Below are positions 25,152 through 33,551 of a stretch of 64,000 bases of DNA, one piece after another. This stretch comes from CAVRXQ01 sp963725215 (lineage in GTDB: Bacteria > Actinomycetota > Acidimicrobiia > Acidimicrobiales > Bog-793): assembly GCA_963725215.1 (NCBI GenBank), contig CAVRXQ010000002.1, positions 1 through 64,000 on the forward strand, given 5' to 3'. Numbering within the stretch: the first letter of the stretch is position 1; every line of letters begins with the position of its first letter. The notes beneath the pieces were generated by a model. The model had not been told where the DNA came from and ran no database searches. It saw only the letters and a program-made list of their open reading frames with translations. The translations under genes were made by a program, and so were the position numbers.

Positions 25152-25753
25152 TTGGTGCTCTCTCGGGCGTGCTCGCCGCGCTCGACACTGGCGAATCCTC
25201 CGCAACGGCGTTGGTCGATGTGGCGGGCGTCGGCTACGAGGTCGTCATCTCGACCCGCCACGGGTGCGGGATCGGTGCGGTCGGTGACCCCGTCGACCTG
25301 TCCGTACACACCCACGTGCGCGAGGGCGCAATCACCTTGTACGGCTTCGCTAACCGCGAGGAACGCCGGATCTTCGAACTCCTCGTCTCCGCCCACGGGA
25401 TCGGTCCGGCGCTCGCCCTCGGGATCCTTTCCGCCCACTCGCCCGAGTCGCTCGTCTCTGCGATCGTCTCAGGCGACGTCGATTCGCTGTGCCTCGTCCC
25501 CGGTGTCGGCAGGAAGACGGCGCAGCGCCTCCTCGTCGAGCTGGCGGGTCGCGTCGGCGATGGGTTGTTACCCGCGCGCGCGATTTCGTCGGACGGGATC
25601 TCGCCGAGCGCCGGGTCAGAGCTCAAAGAAGCCCTCGGCGCGCTCGGCTACGTACCCGAGGAGATCCGAATCGCGATCGAGCGGGTCGGCACGGAAGGAA
25701 GCGTCGAGGAGCTTTTGCGCGAAGCGCTGTCCGAGCTCGCGCCCCGCCGATGA
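25148..25753 (+). CDS. ruvA: Holliday junction branch migration protein RuvA
   Basis: 201 residues, normal length. RuvA tetramers bind the four-way junction and recruit RuvB. The N-terminal OB-fold (MIGALSGVLAAL, then VDVAGVGYEVVIS) is followed by tandem helix-hairpin-helix motifs (AHGIGPALALGIL and LVPGVGRKTAQRLLVEL) and the C-terminal RuvB-binding helices with SELKEALGALGY. ATG 25148 overlaps the ruvC stop. Its stop in turn overlaps an ATG at 25750 that I take as the true start of ruvB. Confidence 0.96.
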   Translation: MIGALSGVLAALDTGESSATALVDVAGVGYEVVISTRHGCGIGAVGDPVDLSVHTHVREGAITLYGFANREERRIFELLVSAHGIGPALALGILSAHSPESLVSAIVSGDVDSLCLVPGVGRKTAQRLLVELAGRVGDGLLPARAISSDGISPSAGSELKEALGALGYVPEEIRIAIERVGTEGSVEELLREALSELAPRR

Positions 25754-26842
25754 GCGCGCGCCGCAACGTTTCGATCGAAGAGAAGTCGAAAGAGCGGATC
25801 GTCGCCGCGTCACGCTGTCGACGAACCCGAAGAGGCACTCGAAGCGGGGTTGAGGCCGAGACGCCTTTCGGAGTTCATCGGACAGGCGCGGGTGAAAGAG
25901 CACCTGGCGATCGTGCTCGAGGCGGCGAGGCGGCGCGACCAGAGCGTCGACCACCTGCTGTTCGCCGGTCCACCGGGTCTCGGCAAAACGACGCTCGGCG
26001 GGATCGTCGCGAACGAGATGGGCGCGGGGCTGCGCATCACGTCGGGTGCCGCGCTCCAGCGCGGCGGCGACCTCGCGGCGATCCTCACCGGGTTGCAACC
26101 AGGAGACGTGCTGTTCATCGACGAGATCCACCGCATGACCCGCCCGGTCGAGGAGATCTTGTACCCGGCGATGGAGGATTTCCAGATCGACATCGTCATC
26201 GGCAAGGGACCGACCGCGCGCTCGGTGCGCCTCGACCTGCCGGCGTTCACGTTGGTCGGCGCGACGACGCGCACCGGACTCGTGACGGGACCGCTTCGCG
26301 ACCGTTTCGGATTCGTCGCCCGCCTCGAGCATTACGCGCCCGACGAGCTCGACGCGATCGTGCGGCGTACGGCGCGCGTGCTCGACGTGGACTGCACCCC
26401 CGACGGAGCGAGGGAGATCGCCCTGCGGGCGCGGGGGACGCCGCGACTCGCCATCCGCCTCTTGCGTAGGGTGCGCGACTTCGTCGAGGTGCGCGGGCTC
26501 GGCACGATCGACGTCGACGCGGCGCGCGAGGGCTGCGAGCTATTCGGGGTCGACGAGCGCGGACTCGACCGGCTGGATCGTCAGATCCTCGAGGCGTTGT
26601 GCGTCCGCTTTGCTGGACAGCCCGTGGGTCTGCAGACCCTTTCCTTCAGCGTCAGCGAGGAGCCCGAGACCGTCGAAGACGTCTATGAGCCGTACTTGCT
26701 CCAGCAGGGGTTCTTGACGCGCACTCCGAGGGGTCGCGTCGCCGGGCCGGCGGCATGGGACCACCTCGGGATCCCACGACCGCCCGAGGGCGTCCCAATG
26801 ACGACCGCCGCGGAGGAGACCGCAACCCTTTTCGAGGTCTGA
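25750..26842 (+). CDS. ruvB: Holliday junction DNA helicase RuvB, N-terminus frameshifted
   Basis: AAA+ motor of branch migration. The core is intact from 25850: LRPRRLSEFIGQ, Walker A GPPGLGKTT, Walker B LFIDEIHR, sensor segment GATTRTGLVTGPLRDRFG, and the C-terminal winged-helix domain. The frame of this core has no ATG, GTG or TTG upstream except TTG 25850 inside the conserved N-terminal motif. An ATG at 25750 overlaps the ruvA stop (ATGA) and opens a good RuvB-like leader (MSARRNVSIEEKSKERIVAAS). That leader joins the core (VDEPEEALEAGLRPRR) if one base is removed near 25816-25826. So a +1 indel probably separates start and core. As read, translation would have to start at TTG 25850. Confidence 0.9.
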
Positions 26843-26934
26843 GAGTCGCTCCGAACTGGGGAGCTACAAAGCCTTCCCAGGTCAGGGACTACCATGCGAC
26901 TCGCTCAGTTCCCGAGATCACGGGTGTCAACTCC

Positions 26935-27459
26935 ATGACCTTTGTCCACTTCCTTCCCGCGCTCCACAGCTTCGCCATCTTGGCGAAGGCTTCGACGAAG
27001 AAATCGTCCGGGTCGAGCGCGTTCTTGTTCATCCTGCTCATCCTGGCCGTCGGCGCGTTTTTGTTCATGCGTCCCCAACGGCGCCGCCAAAAGGAACAGC
27101 AGGCGATGCAAAAGCAGGTCTCCGTCGGTGACGAGGTCGTCACGAGCTCGGGAATCATCGGCACCGTCCGCGCGATGAACGACGAACGGGTGATGATCGA
27201 GATCGCGCCCGGCACGACGGTCGAGATCGTGCGGCGCGCGATCGGCCAACGCGTCCCCCAGACCCCTGCGTATCCCGACGGCACATCGACAGAGCCGACG
27301 CCCTCGGATTCGACGCCAACTCATGGAGCCGACTTCCAACCGCCGTTGGACAACGGGGCGAACGAAGCGGGCGAACATCCGTCCGGGTTCCCGCATCCTT
27401 CGCCGAAGCCCGACGCGGAGAACGAGCACACCCAGTCAGGTGAAGGGAAGAGCACATAG
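26935..27459 (+). CDS. yajC: preprotein translocase subunit YajC
   Basis: 174 residues. Single-span membrane protein that joins SecDF. A short N-terminus precedes the membrane helix (AFLFILLILAVGAFLFM, about 29-45), then the family hallmark RPQRRRQKEQQAM and the domain QVSVGDEVVTSSGIIGTV. A long acidic/proline-rich C-terminal tail (about 105-174) is an extension over the usual 100-120 residues. ATG 26935 gives a normal N-terminus. It ends directly at the secD start. Confidence 0.93.
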   Translation: MTFVHFLPALHSFAILAKASTKKSSGSSAFLFILLILAVGAFLFMRPQRRRQKEQQAMQKQVSVGDEVVTSSGIIGTVRAMNDERVMIEIAPGTTVEIVRRAIGQRVPQTPAYPDGTSTEPTPSDSTPTHGADFQPPLDNGANEAGEHPSGFPHPSPKPDAENEHTQSGEGKST

Positions 27460-28971
27460 GTGGGTCGGCAGCGTCTCATCGCCAGCGTCCTGCTGACGAC
27501 CATCGCGTGTTTCGGGATGCTCGGACTCGCGGTCGGGTTCGGGTGGTCGCCGCACCTCGGCCTCGACTTGGAGGGTGGGCTGTCGGTCGTCTACACACCC
27601 GCGCACAAGGTTTCGAAGTCGACGCTGCAGAACGTCGCGAACATCATGACGAGCCGCGCCGACGCGCTCGGCGTCAGCCAGCCGAACATCACGACCCAGG
27701 GCAATCAGGTCGTCATCGAACTCCCGGGCGTGAAGGATCCGAAGCGGATCCTCTCGATCATCGGGACGACCGCGCAGCTGTTCTTCCGCCCCGTCATCGC
27801 TGGGGCTCCGGCGTACACGCCGACGGCCGCGAAAAAGGGCGAGAAGCCGAAGACCGCTCCGTATGTCACACCGCCCGGGCCGACGAGCGCTTACCACTGG
27901 ACTTCCGCCTACTGGAGTTCAGCGAACGGCGGCACATTCAATTGCGACGGGATCTGCGAGGACCCCGTCTACACGTCGTATCCGACCACTCCGATCACGC
28001 GCGACGACCCGAAGAAGATCGTCATCTTCAACAATCCGAGCGGCGACTACGGCGCGGCCCGCCTCGTCCTCGGTCCATCGCAGGCCGCCGGGACCATCAT
28101 CAAGAGCGCCTTCGCGACCTTGCTCACGAGCGGACAGTGGGTGGTGGAGTTCAACCTGACTGGGAAGGGGACGACGTCGTTCAACAAGATCGCGGCGACC
28201 TACTACCACACCCCGGTGGCGAACGACCTCGACGGGGACATCGTCTCGGCGCCGGTCATCGAGTCGACGAGCTTCCCCGGAAGTGGACAGATCTCCGGCA
28301 CATTCACCCACACGCAGGCGAGCGCGCTGGCACTCGACTTGAACTACGGCTCGCTGCCGGTGCGGATGGTCGCCCAAACCTCTCAAGCCGTCTCGCCGAG
28401 CCTCGGGAAGGCCTCTCTTCGTGCGGGGCTCCTCGCCGGTTTGATCGGGCTGTTGCTCGTGATGGGCTACACAATTTTCTATTACCGCGCCCTCGGAGTC
28501 GTCGTCGTCCTCGGACTCGTCACGACCGCCGCGTTCTTGTACGGGCTGATCTCGGTGTTGAGCGCGTCGTCGCTCGGTCTCACGCTCGATCTGTCGGGAG
28601 TCGTCGGCCTCATCGTTTCGGTCGGCATCACCGTCGACTCCTACATCGTGTACTTCGAACGATTGAAAGACGAAGTCCGCGCGGGACGCTCGATCCGCGT
28701 CTCTGTGGACAAGGGATTCCGCAGCGCGTACCGGACGATCCTTTCTGCCGACGCCGTGAGCTTCATCGGCGCCCTCGTGCTGTGGCTTTTGTCGATCGGC
28801 GCGGTGCGCGGATTCGCCTTCATGCTCGGAATCTCGACGCTGACGGACGTCGTCACCGCCTATATCTTCACACGGCCGTTCGTCATCCTGCTCGGACGTA
28901 ACCGGGTCATCGCGTCCACGCGCCACCTCGGAATCGCGAAGGGCCTCGCCTCCCAGCCGGAGGCGGTATGA
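27460..28971 (+). CDS. secD: protein translocase subunit SecD
   Basis: 503 residues with six predicted membrane helices. SecD uses the proton gradient to help pull proteins through SecYEG. The N-terminal helix is followed by LGLDLEGGLSVVY (the D1 region), the P1 domain with VVIELPGVKDPKRILSIIG, and the membrane bundle beginning near SLRAGLLAGLIGLLLV. The conserved helix segments include GLIVSVGITVDSYIVYFERLKDE, the SecD-type D-x-N motif region (here VDSYIV). GTG 27460 begins immediately after the yajC stop. The stop overlaps secF by 4 nt. Confidence 0.95.
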   Translation: MGRQRLIASVLLTTIACFGMLGLAVGFGWSPHLGLDLEGGLSVVYTPAHKVSKSTLQNVANIMTSRADALGVSQPNITTQGNQVVIELPGVKDPKRILSIIGTTAQLFFRPVIAGAPAYTPTAAKKGEKPKTAPYVTPPGPTSAYHWTSAYWSSANGGTFNCDGICEDPVYTSYPTTPITRDDPKKIVIFNNPSGDYGAARLVLGPSQAAGTIIKSAFATLLTSGQWVVEFNLTGKGTTSFNKIAATYYHTPVANDLDGDIVSAPVIESTSFPGSGQISGTFTHTQASALALDLNYGSLPVRMVAQTSQAVSPSLGKASLRAGLLAGLIGLLLVMGYTIFYYRALGVVVVLGLVTTAAFLYGLISVLSASSLGLTLDLSGVVGLIVSVGITVDSYIVYFERLKDEVRAGRSIRVSVDKGFRSAYRTILSADAVSFIGALVLWLLSIGAVRGFAFMLGISTLTDVVTAYIFTRPFVILLGRNRVIASTRHLGIAKGLASQPEAV

Positions 28972-31682
28972 GCCCCGACCGCATCCGCCCGGGCGATGCC
29001 GGTCAACATGGACTTCCGCCCCCCGAGGACGCCCGGGATGAAGAGCCTGAGGTCATCGAGACCGACGAGGATGGCGGGTTCCCCGAGGTGGAGGAGGAGC
29101 AGTTCAGCGACTGGGCGCCGGTCGAGGAGACCGCCGAAGAGGCCCCGACGTTCGCCCCCGAGCCTCAACAAGCGGAAGAACGAAACGGAGAAGGCGAGGC
29201 TCCGCCCCTACGCCCGCAAAAGAGCCACGGGGTGTTTCGCCGTCTTTTCTTCGGCGAAACGCACTTTGACTTCGTCCGGCGCAAGAGATGGTGGTTCGCG
29301 TTCTCCCTCGCCATCATCGCGGCGGGCGCGATCTCACTTGGAACGAGAGGACTGAATCTCGACATCGAGTTCGTCGGCGGAACCGCGTGGACCGTGCAGA
29401 CAAGGACCGTCACCGTCAACGAGGCGCGCACCGCGCTCGCGCCCGTCGGGTTGTCGGGTGCGACCATCACACGACTCGGCGCGCCGCCGAAGACCCTTGA
29501 AGTCGAAGCGAAGCTGCCGAAGGGCCAATCCGCCGCCAAGTCAACGGCCGTCGCGAACAGGGTCAGCGACATCTTGGGACGGCTGGCCCACGTCAATCCG
29601 GCCAACATCTCGGTCGAACAGGTCGGGCCGGCGTGGGGGAGTTCGATCACGAACAAAGCGGTCGAGGCGCTGATCGTTTTCTTCGTGCTCGTCAGCGCGT
29701 ACATCTCCCTGTTCTTCGAGTGGCGAATGGCTCTCGCCGCGATCGTCGCCATGATCCACGACATCGCGGTCACCGTCGGCATTTACTCGCTCACGGGTTT
29801 CGACGTCACGCCGGACAGTGTCGTCGCGTTCTTGACGATCATCGGGTACTCGCTCTACGACACGATCGTCGTCTTCGACCGCGTGCGCGACAATGCCCGC
29901 CACTTGGCGAATCGCGACCGCATGAGCCTGTCCGATCTCATAAACCTGTCGATGAACCAGACGCTCGCGCGTTCGTTGAACACCTCGCTTGTCGCGATCT
30001 TGCCGATCTTGTCGGTCCTCGTCCTCGGCGCGCAGATCCTCGGCGCAACGACGCTCGAGTACTTCGGTCTCGCCCTCACCATCGGCCTCACGACCGGGGC
30101 GTACTCGTCGATCTTCATCGCCTCCCCGCTCGTAGCACTGATGAAAGAGCGCGAGCCCCGCTACCGTCAGCTCTCGGACCGTCTTCGCGGTCGCGGCATC
30201 GAAAAGGTGCTCTTGAGCCCAGTCGACGTCGCGGGGGGCGCGCTCGCCTCGGACGCGTACGCGCCGACGCGCCAGGCCGCCGCGCAGCGCGCCGTTGAGG
30301 GTCGCGGGCGGACCGGTCCGATCCGTCCCGGCGCCGCGACCGCCCTCGCAGAGTCGCCGACAGAACAGCAGGCGGCGACCTCGCGGATCGCGCCCGACCA
30401 CCAGACCTCAGCGCGCGCCCGCCACGCGTCGCCGTCGACGGGGGGGCCGGCGCTGATCGACGCCCATGAGGCGCGCGCGCACCCAGACAAACTGCGCAAA
30501 GCCCTCGCAAGAAAGGGCGCCGACCAACTCTTCGACGAGTTCTTGGCGGCCGACGAGGAGTGGCGCGAGGCGAGCCGCAGGGTCGACGCCCTGCGCTCTG
30601 TGACACGGCCGAAGGGACGCCCTGACGAGGCCGAGCGGGTGCTGCTGGCGAAGGCGAAGGACGACCTGCGCCAAGCAGAAGCTTTCTTGCTCGAGATCGC
30701 GGACCGCCGCGACGGCCTCCTTGCCCGCATCCCGAACCCGCCCGACCCCTCGGCGCCTGACGGGACGACCGACAAGGACGCCGTCGAAGTCCGTCGATAC
30801 GGCGAGGCGCCGTCGTTCGATTTCCCTGTCCGAGAGCACCTCGAGCTCGGCGCGTTCGCGATGGAAAAGGCAGCCGAGCTTTCCGGATCGCGCTTTTCCT
30901 ATCGCATCGGCGACGCGGCGCTCGTCGAGCTGGCGCTGTACCGCTTCGCGATCGACCGCGTCGTCGATCGGGGCTTCGTGCCAGTGTTGCCGCCGGTCCT
31001 CGTGCGCGAAGAGGCGATGTTCGCGACCGGGTTCTTGCCAACAGAAGAATCGAACCTTTACCGAGTGGAGCCGGACGGGCTCTACCTCACGGGCACCTCG
31101 GAGGTCGCGCTCGCCGGCCTGCACGCGGACGAGATCCTCGACGAGCAATCTCTCCCGCTTCGCTACGCCGGCTACTCGACGTGTTTTCGGCGCGAATCCG
31201 GTGCCGCGGGCCGGGACACCCGGGGGATCTTCCGCGTCCACCAGTTCGACAAGGTCGAGATGTACGTCTTCTGCGCCCCCGAGGCGTCCTCCGACGAGCA
31301 CGAGTCGCTGCTCGCGATCGAAGAGGAGATCGTGCGCGCCCTCGGTATCGCCTATCGCGTCGTCAACATCGCGGCAGGCGATCTCGGCCCTTCGGCGTCG
31401 AAGAAGTACGACATCGAGGCGTGGATGCCGTACCAAGGCCGATATCGCGAGATCACTTCGTGTTCGAACACGACCGACTATCAGGCTCGACGGCTGAACA
31501 CCCGGATCCGAAAAGACGACGAACGACGGATCGTCCATACCCTCAACGGCACCGCGATGACCGCCCGTTGTCTGATCGCGGTGATGGAGACGTTCCAGGA
31601 ACGAGACGGATCAGTCGCCGTTCCCCCCGCCCTGATCCCCTTCGGCGCACCCGAACGGATCGAGGCGACCCCGAGTCTCTAG
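28968..31682 (+). CDS. secF-serS: SecF joined in one open reading frame to seryl-tRNA synthetase
   Basis: 904 codons without a stop. Residues 1-80 are an acidic, disordered lead. Residues about 85-410 are SecF: membrane helix 1, a P4 region with LNLDIEFVGGTAWTV, and a five-helix bundle containing TIIGYSLYDTIVVFDRVRDN. Residues about 412-495 are an Ala/Arg/Thr-rich linker. From about residue 496 a complete class II SerRS follows: LIDAHEARAHPDKLRKALARK, a coiled-coil arm, motif 2 FRRESGAAGRDTRGIFR, and motif 3 region HTLNGTAMTARC. In the SerRS frame there is no ATG, GTG or TTG between 30216 and the SerRS domain; the nearest are GTG 30207 and TTG 30213. SerRS may therefore be made as a fusion, from CTG 30453, or from a start lost by a sequence error. 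ATG 28968 overlaps the secD stop. Confidence 0.85.
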   Translation: MSPDRIRPGDAGQHGLPPPEDARDEEPEVIETDEDGGFPEVEEEQFSDWAPVEETAEEAPTFAPEPQQAEERNGEGEAPPLRPQKSHGVFRRLFFGETHFDFVRRKRWWFAFSLAIIAAGAISLGTRGLNLDIEFVGGTAWTVQTRTVTVNEARTALAPVGLSGATITRLGAPPKTLEVEAKLPKGQSAAKSTAVANRVSDILGRLAHVNPANISVEQVGPAWGSSITNKAVEALIVFFVLVSAYISLFFEWRMALAAIVAMIHDIAVTVGIYSLTGFDVTPDSVVAFLTIIGYSLYDTIVVFDRVRDNARHLANRDRMSLSDLINLSMNQTLARSLNTSLVAILPILSVLVLGAQILGATTLEYFGLALTIGLTTGAYSSIFIASPLVALMKEREPRYRQLSDRLRGRGIEKVLLSPVDVAGGALASDAYAPTRQAAAQRAVEGRGRTGPIRPGAATALAESPTEQQAATSRIAPDHQTSARARHASPSTGGPALIDAHEARAHPDKLRKALARKGADQLFDEFLAADEEWREASRRVDALRSVTRPKGRPDEAERVLLAKAKDDLRQAEAFLLEIADRRDGLLARIPNPPDPSAPDGTTDKDAVEVRRYGEAPSFDFPVREHLELGAFAMEKAAELSGSRFSYRIGDAALVELALYRFAIDRVVDRGFVPVLPPVLVREEAMFATGFLPTEESNLYRVEPDGLYLTGTSEVALAGLHADEILDEQSLPLRYAGYSTCFRRESGAAGRDTRGIFRVHQFDKVEMYVFCAPEASSDEHESLLAIEEEIVRALGIAYRVVNIAAGDLGPSASKKYDIEAWMPYQGRYREITSCSNTTDYQARRLNTRIRKDDERRIVHTLNGTAMTARCLIAVMETFQERDGSVAVPPALIPFGAPERIEATPSL
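30453..31682 (+). other. serS: seryl-tRNA synthetase domain of the SecF-SerS frame
   Basis: 409 codons, about the full size of a bacterial SerRS, so the enzyme part is complete. The N-terminal tRNA-binding coiled coil spans about 30500-30720. The catalytic core includes the seryl-adenylate loop YLTGTSEVALAGLHADEIL. The position 30453 is a CTG codon exactly where bacterial SerRS proteins begin. A run of seven G residues lies just before it (30440-30446). Changing its length does not create an upstream start in this frame. Confidence 0.8.
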
Positions 31683-32497
31683 TGGCGCGTCCGGGGGAGC
31701 GCGAAGAGCGGCCCCGGTCCCTTCCCGAGGCTGCGATGGCTCGAGGCGACGAGACCTTCGCGCACGAACGACTTCGCCTCTGAGATCGCCTCCAAGACTC
31801 CGCGGCCGAGAGCCAGGTTGGCCGCGATCGCGGCAGAGAGCGTGCACCCGGTGCCGTGGACGTTCGCCGTGTCGACCCAGGGTGCGCGCAGCCACGCCAC
31901 CTCATCGTCGTCTAGGGCGACGGCGTCGGCGGCGTCGGAGTCCTTGCGGTGGCCGCCTTTTATGACGACCGCTCGGGCACCGAGTGCCCGCAGCTCTTTC
32001 GCCGCTCGTTCCATTTCTATTTCGTCCCGCACGTCGTGTCCGACGAGCACCTCCGCCTCGTCGAGGTTCGGCGTGACAACCGTCGCCTGCGCCAGAAGCT
32101 CGAGGTAGGCGGCGCGGGCATCGCCTTCGACGAGGGATGCACCCGAGGCCGCGACCATCACTGGGTCGACGACGAGGTTCGGGAGCTCGCCTCTCGCGGC
32201 TCGCCGGGCGACGACGCGCACGACTTCGGCGCTTGCCAGCATCCCTGTCTTCACCGCCGCCACCGGCAGGTCGTCCAAGACCGCGGCGAGCTGCGCGTCG
32301 ACGAAGGACGGGCTCATCTCTTGTATGCCCCGCACCGCCAGCGTGTTCTGCGCCGTCACCGCGGAGACGACCAGCGCGCCGAAGACCCCGTAGGCGGAGA
32401 AGGCCCGCAAGTCGGCCGCGATCCCTGCCCCACCTCCCGAGTCGGTGCCGGCGATCGTCAGCGCGACGGGGGGCGCAGTTGAGGGCAAGCTCATCAT
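31679..32497 (-). CDS. thiD: hydroxymethylpyrimidine/phosphomethylpyrimidine kinase
   Basis: 272 residues. Ribokinase-fold enzyme phosphorylating HMP and HMP-P for thiamine. Visible features are IAGTDSGGGAGIAADLRAF near the N-terminus, SAVTAQNT, VVDPVMVA(A)SGASLV, TPNLDEAEVL, VVIKGGH and the ATP-binding/catalytic GTGCTLSAAIAANLALG. The ATG at 32497 overlaps the thiG stop by 4 nt. It is the last gene of the minus-strand thiOSGD run and ends convergent with secF-serS, overlapping it by 4 nt. Confidence 0.95.
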   Translation of the reverse strand: MMSLPSTAPPVALTIAGTDSGGGAGIAADLRAFSAYGVFGALVVSAVTAQNTLAVRGIQEMSPSFVDAQLAAVLDDLPVAAVKTGMLASAEVVRVVARRAARGELPNLVVDPVMVAASGASLVEGDARAAYLELLAQATVVTPNLDEAEVLVGHDVRDEIEMERAAKELRALGARAVVIKGGHRKDSDAADAVALDDDEVAWLRAPWVDTANVHGTGCTLSAAIAANLALGRGVLEAISEAKSFVREGLVASSHRSLGKGPGPLFALPRTRH

Positions 32498-33324
32498 TCG
32501 TCCTCCACGCGACCGAATCGCGCGACGCCTTCTGGCGCCGACGACGGCGTCGCGTGGTAGCGGCGGGGGATGCGTCCCGCACGCCTCGCCGCGTAACCGG
32601 CTTCCACAGAAAGAGAGATTGCCCGCGCCATCGCCTCGGGGTCGTGGGCGCGGGTGATCGCCGACGCGACGAGGACCGCGTCACAGCCGAGCTCCATCGC
32701 CAACGCGGCGTCGGAGGCGGTGCCGATGCCGGCGTCCAAGACGACAGGAACCGACGCGGCTTCGGCGATCATCGCGATCGCGTGCGGGTTGCGGATCCCT
32801 AGCCCGGACCCGATCGGCGAGCCGAGCGGCATCACAGCGTGGCACCCCACGTCCTCCAGGCGTCGGGCCAGGATCGGGTCATCCGAGCAGTAGGGGAGGA
32901 CGACGAACCCCTCGCCGACGAGCTCTTCCGCGGCCGAGATGAGTTCGACGCCGTCGGGCAGCAACGACATTTCGTCGCCGATCACTTCGAGCTTCACCCA
33001 GTTCGTCTCGAGCGCCTCGCGGGCGAGTCGCGCCGTGATCACGGCGTCGCGTGCCGTGTAGCACCCCGCGGTGTTCGGGAGCACCCGCACGCCGGTGGAA
33101 CGCACAACGTCGAGCACAGAGCCCTTCTGCTGCGCGTCGACGCGTCGCAGCGCGACCGTGACGAGCGCGGTCCCCGACGCGACGATCGCCCGCTCCAGCA
33201 CGTCGAGGTTCGGGGCACCGCCGGTGCCGAAGATCAGCCGCGACCCGAGGACTTCGCCGGCGACGACGAATTTGTCCTTGTCGTCTAGTTCACCTTCGAT
33301 CACCCGCGCGCTGTGGTGGGCCAT
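32494..33324 (-). CDS. thiG: thiazole synthase ThiG
   Basis: 276 residues. Builds thiamine thiazole phosphate from DXP, dehydroglycine and ThiS-thiocarboxylate. Present are LIFGTGGAPNLDVLERAI, the catalytic lysine in NWVKLEVIGD, LPNTAGCYTARDAV, the phosphate-binding MPLGSPIGSGLGIRN, and VVLDAGIGTASDAALAMELGCDAVL. The ATG at 33324 is 2 nt from the thiS stop and gives the usual N-terminus. The longer open frame runs into thiS and is not needed. Works with ThiS and ThiO next door. Confidence 0.95.
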   Translation of the reverse strand: MAHHSARVIEGELDDKDKFVVAGEVLGSRLIFGTGGAPNLDVLERAIVASGTALVTVALRRVDAQQKGSVLDVVRSTGVRVLPNTAGCYTARDAVITARLAREALETNWVKLEVIGDEMSLLPDGVELISAAEELVGEGFVVLPYCSDDPILARRLEDVGCHAVMPLGSPIGSGLGIRNPHAIAMIAEAASVPVVLDAGIGTASDAALAMELGCDAVLVASAITRAHDPEAMARAISLSVEAGYAARRAGRIPRRYHATPSSAPEGVARFGRVEDE

Positions 33325-33326
33325 CG

Positions 33327-33551
33327 TCAACCCCCGGGTTGAGCCGAGACGATCTCGACACGGTCCCCGTCGGCGATCTCTCGCTCGTCCCACTCGGCGC
33401 GCGGCACTACATCGCCGTTCACCGCCGCCGCGCATCCCGAAGGCGAGGAAGTCCACTGCGCGACGAGCTCGGCGAGCGTTGCCGGGCGCGTGAAGCTGCG
33501 TTCGACGTCGTTCACGTGCACGGTAAAGCGTCCCACTCCGTTGTGCGTCAC
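33327..33551 (-). CDS. thiS: sulfur carrier protein ThiS
   Basis: 74 residues. Ubiquitin-fold carrier ending in the functional Gly-Gly (SAQPGG), which is thiocarboxylated to give sulfur to ThiG. The pattern VHVNDVERSFTRPATLAELV and then AAAVNGDVVPRAEW with a final DRVEIVSAQPGG is standard. GTG 33551 overlaps the thiO stop (GTGA). No ThiF or ThiI is present in the window, so the sulfur loading enzymes are elsewhere. Confidence 0.93.
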   Translation of the reverse strand: MTHNGVGRFTVHVNDVERSFTRPATLAELVAQWTSSPSGCAAAVNGDVVPRAEWDEREIADGDRVEIVSAQPGG

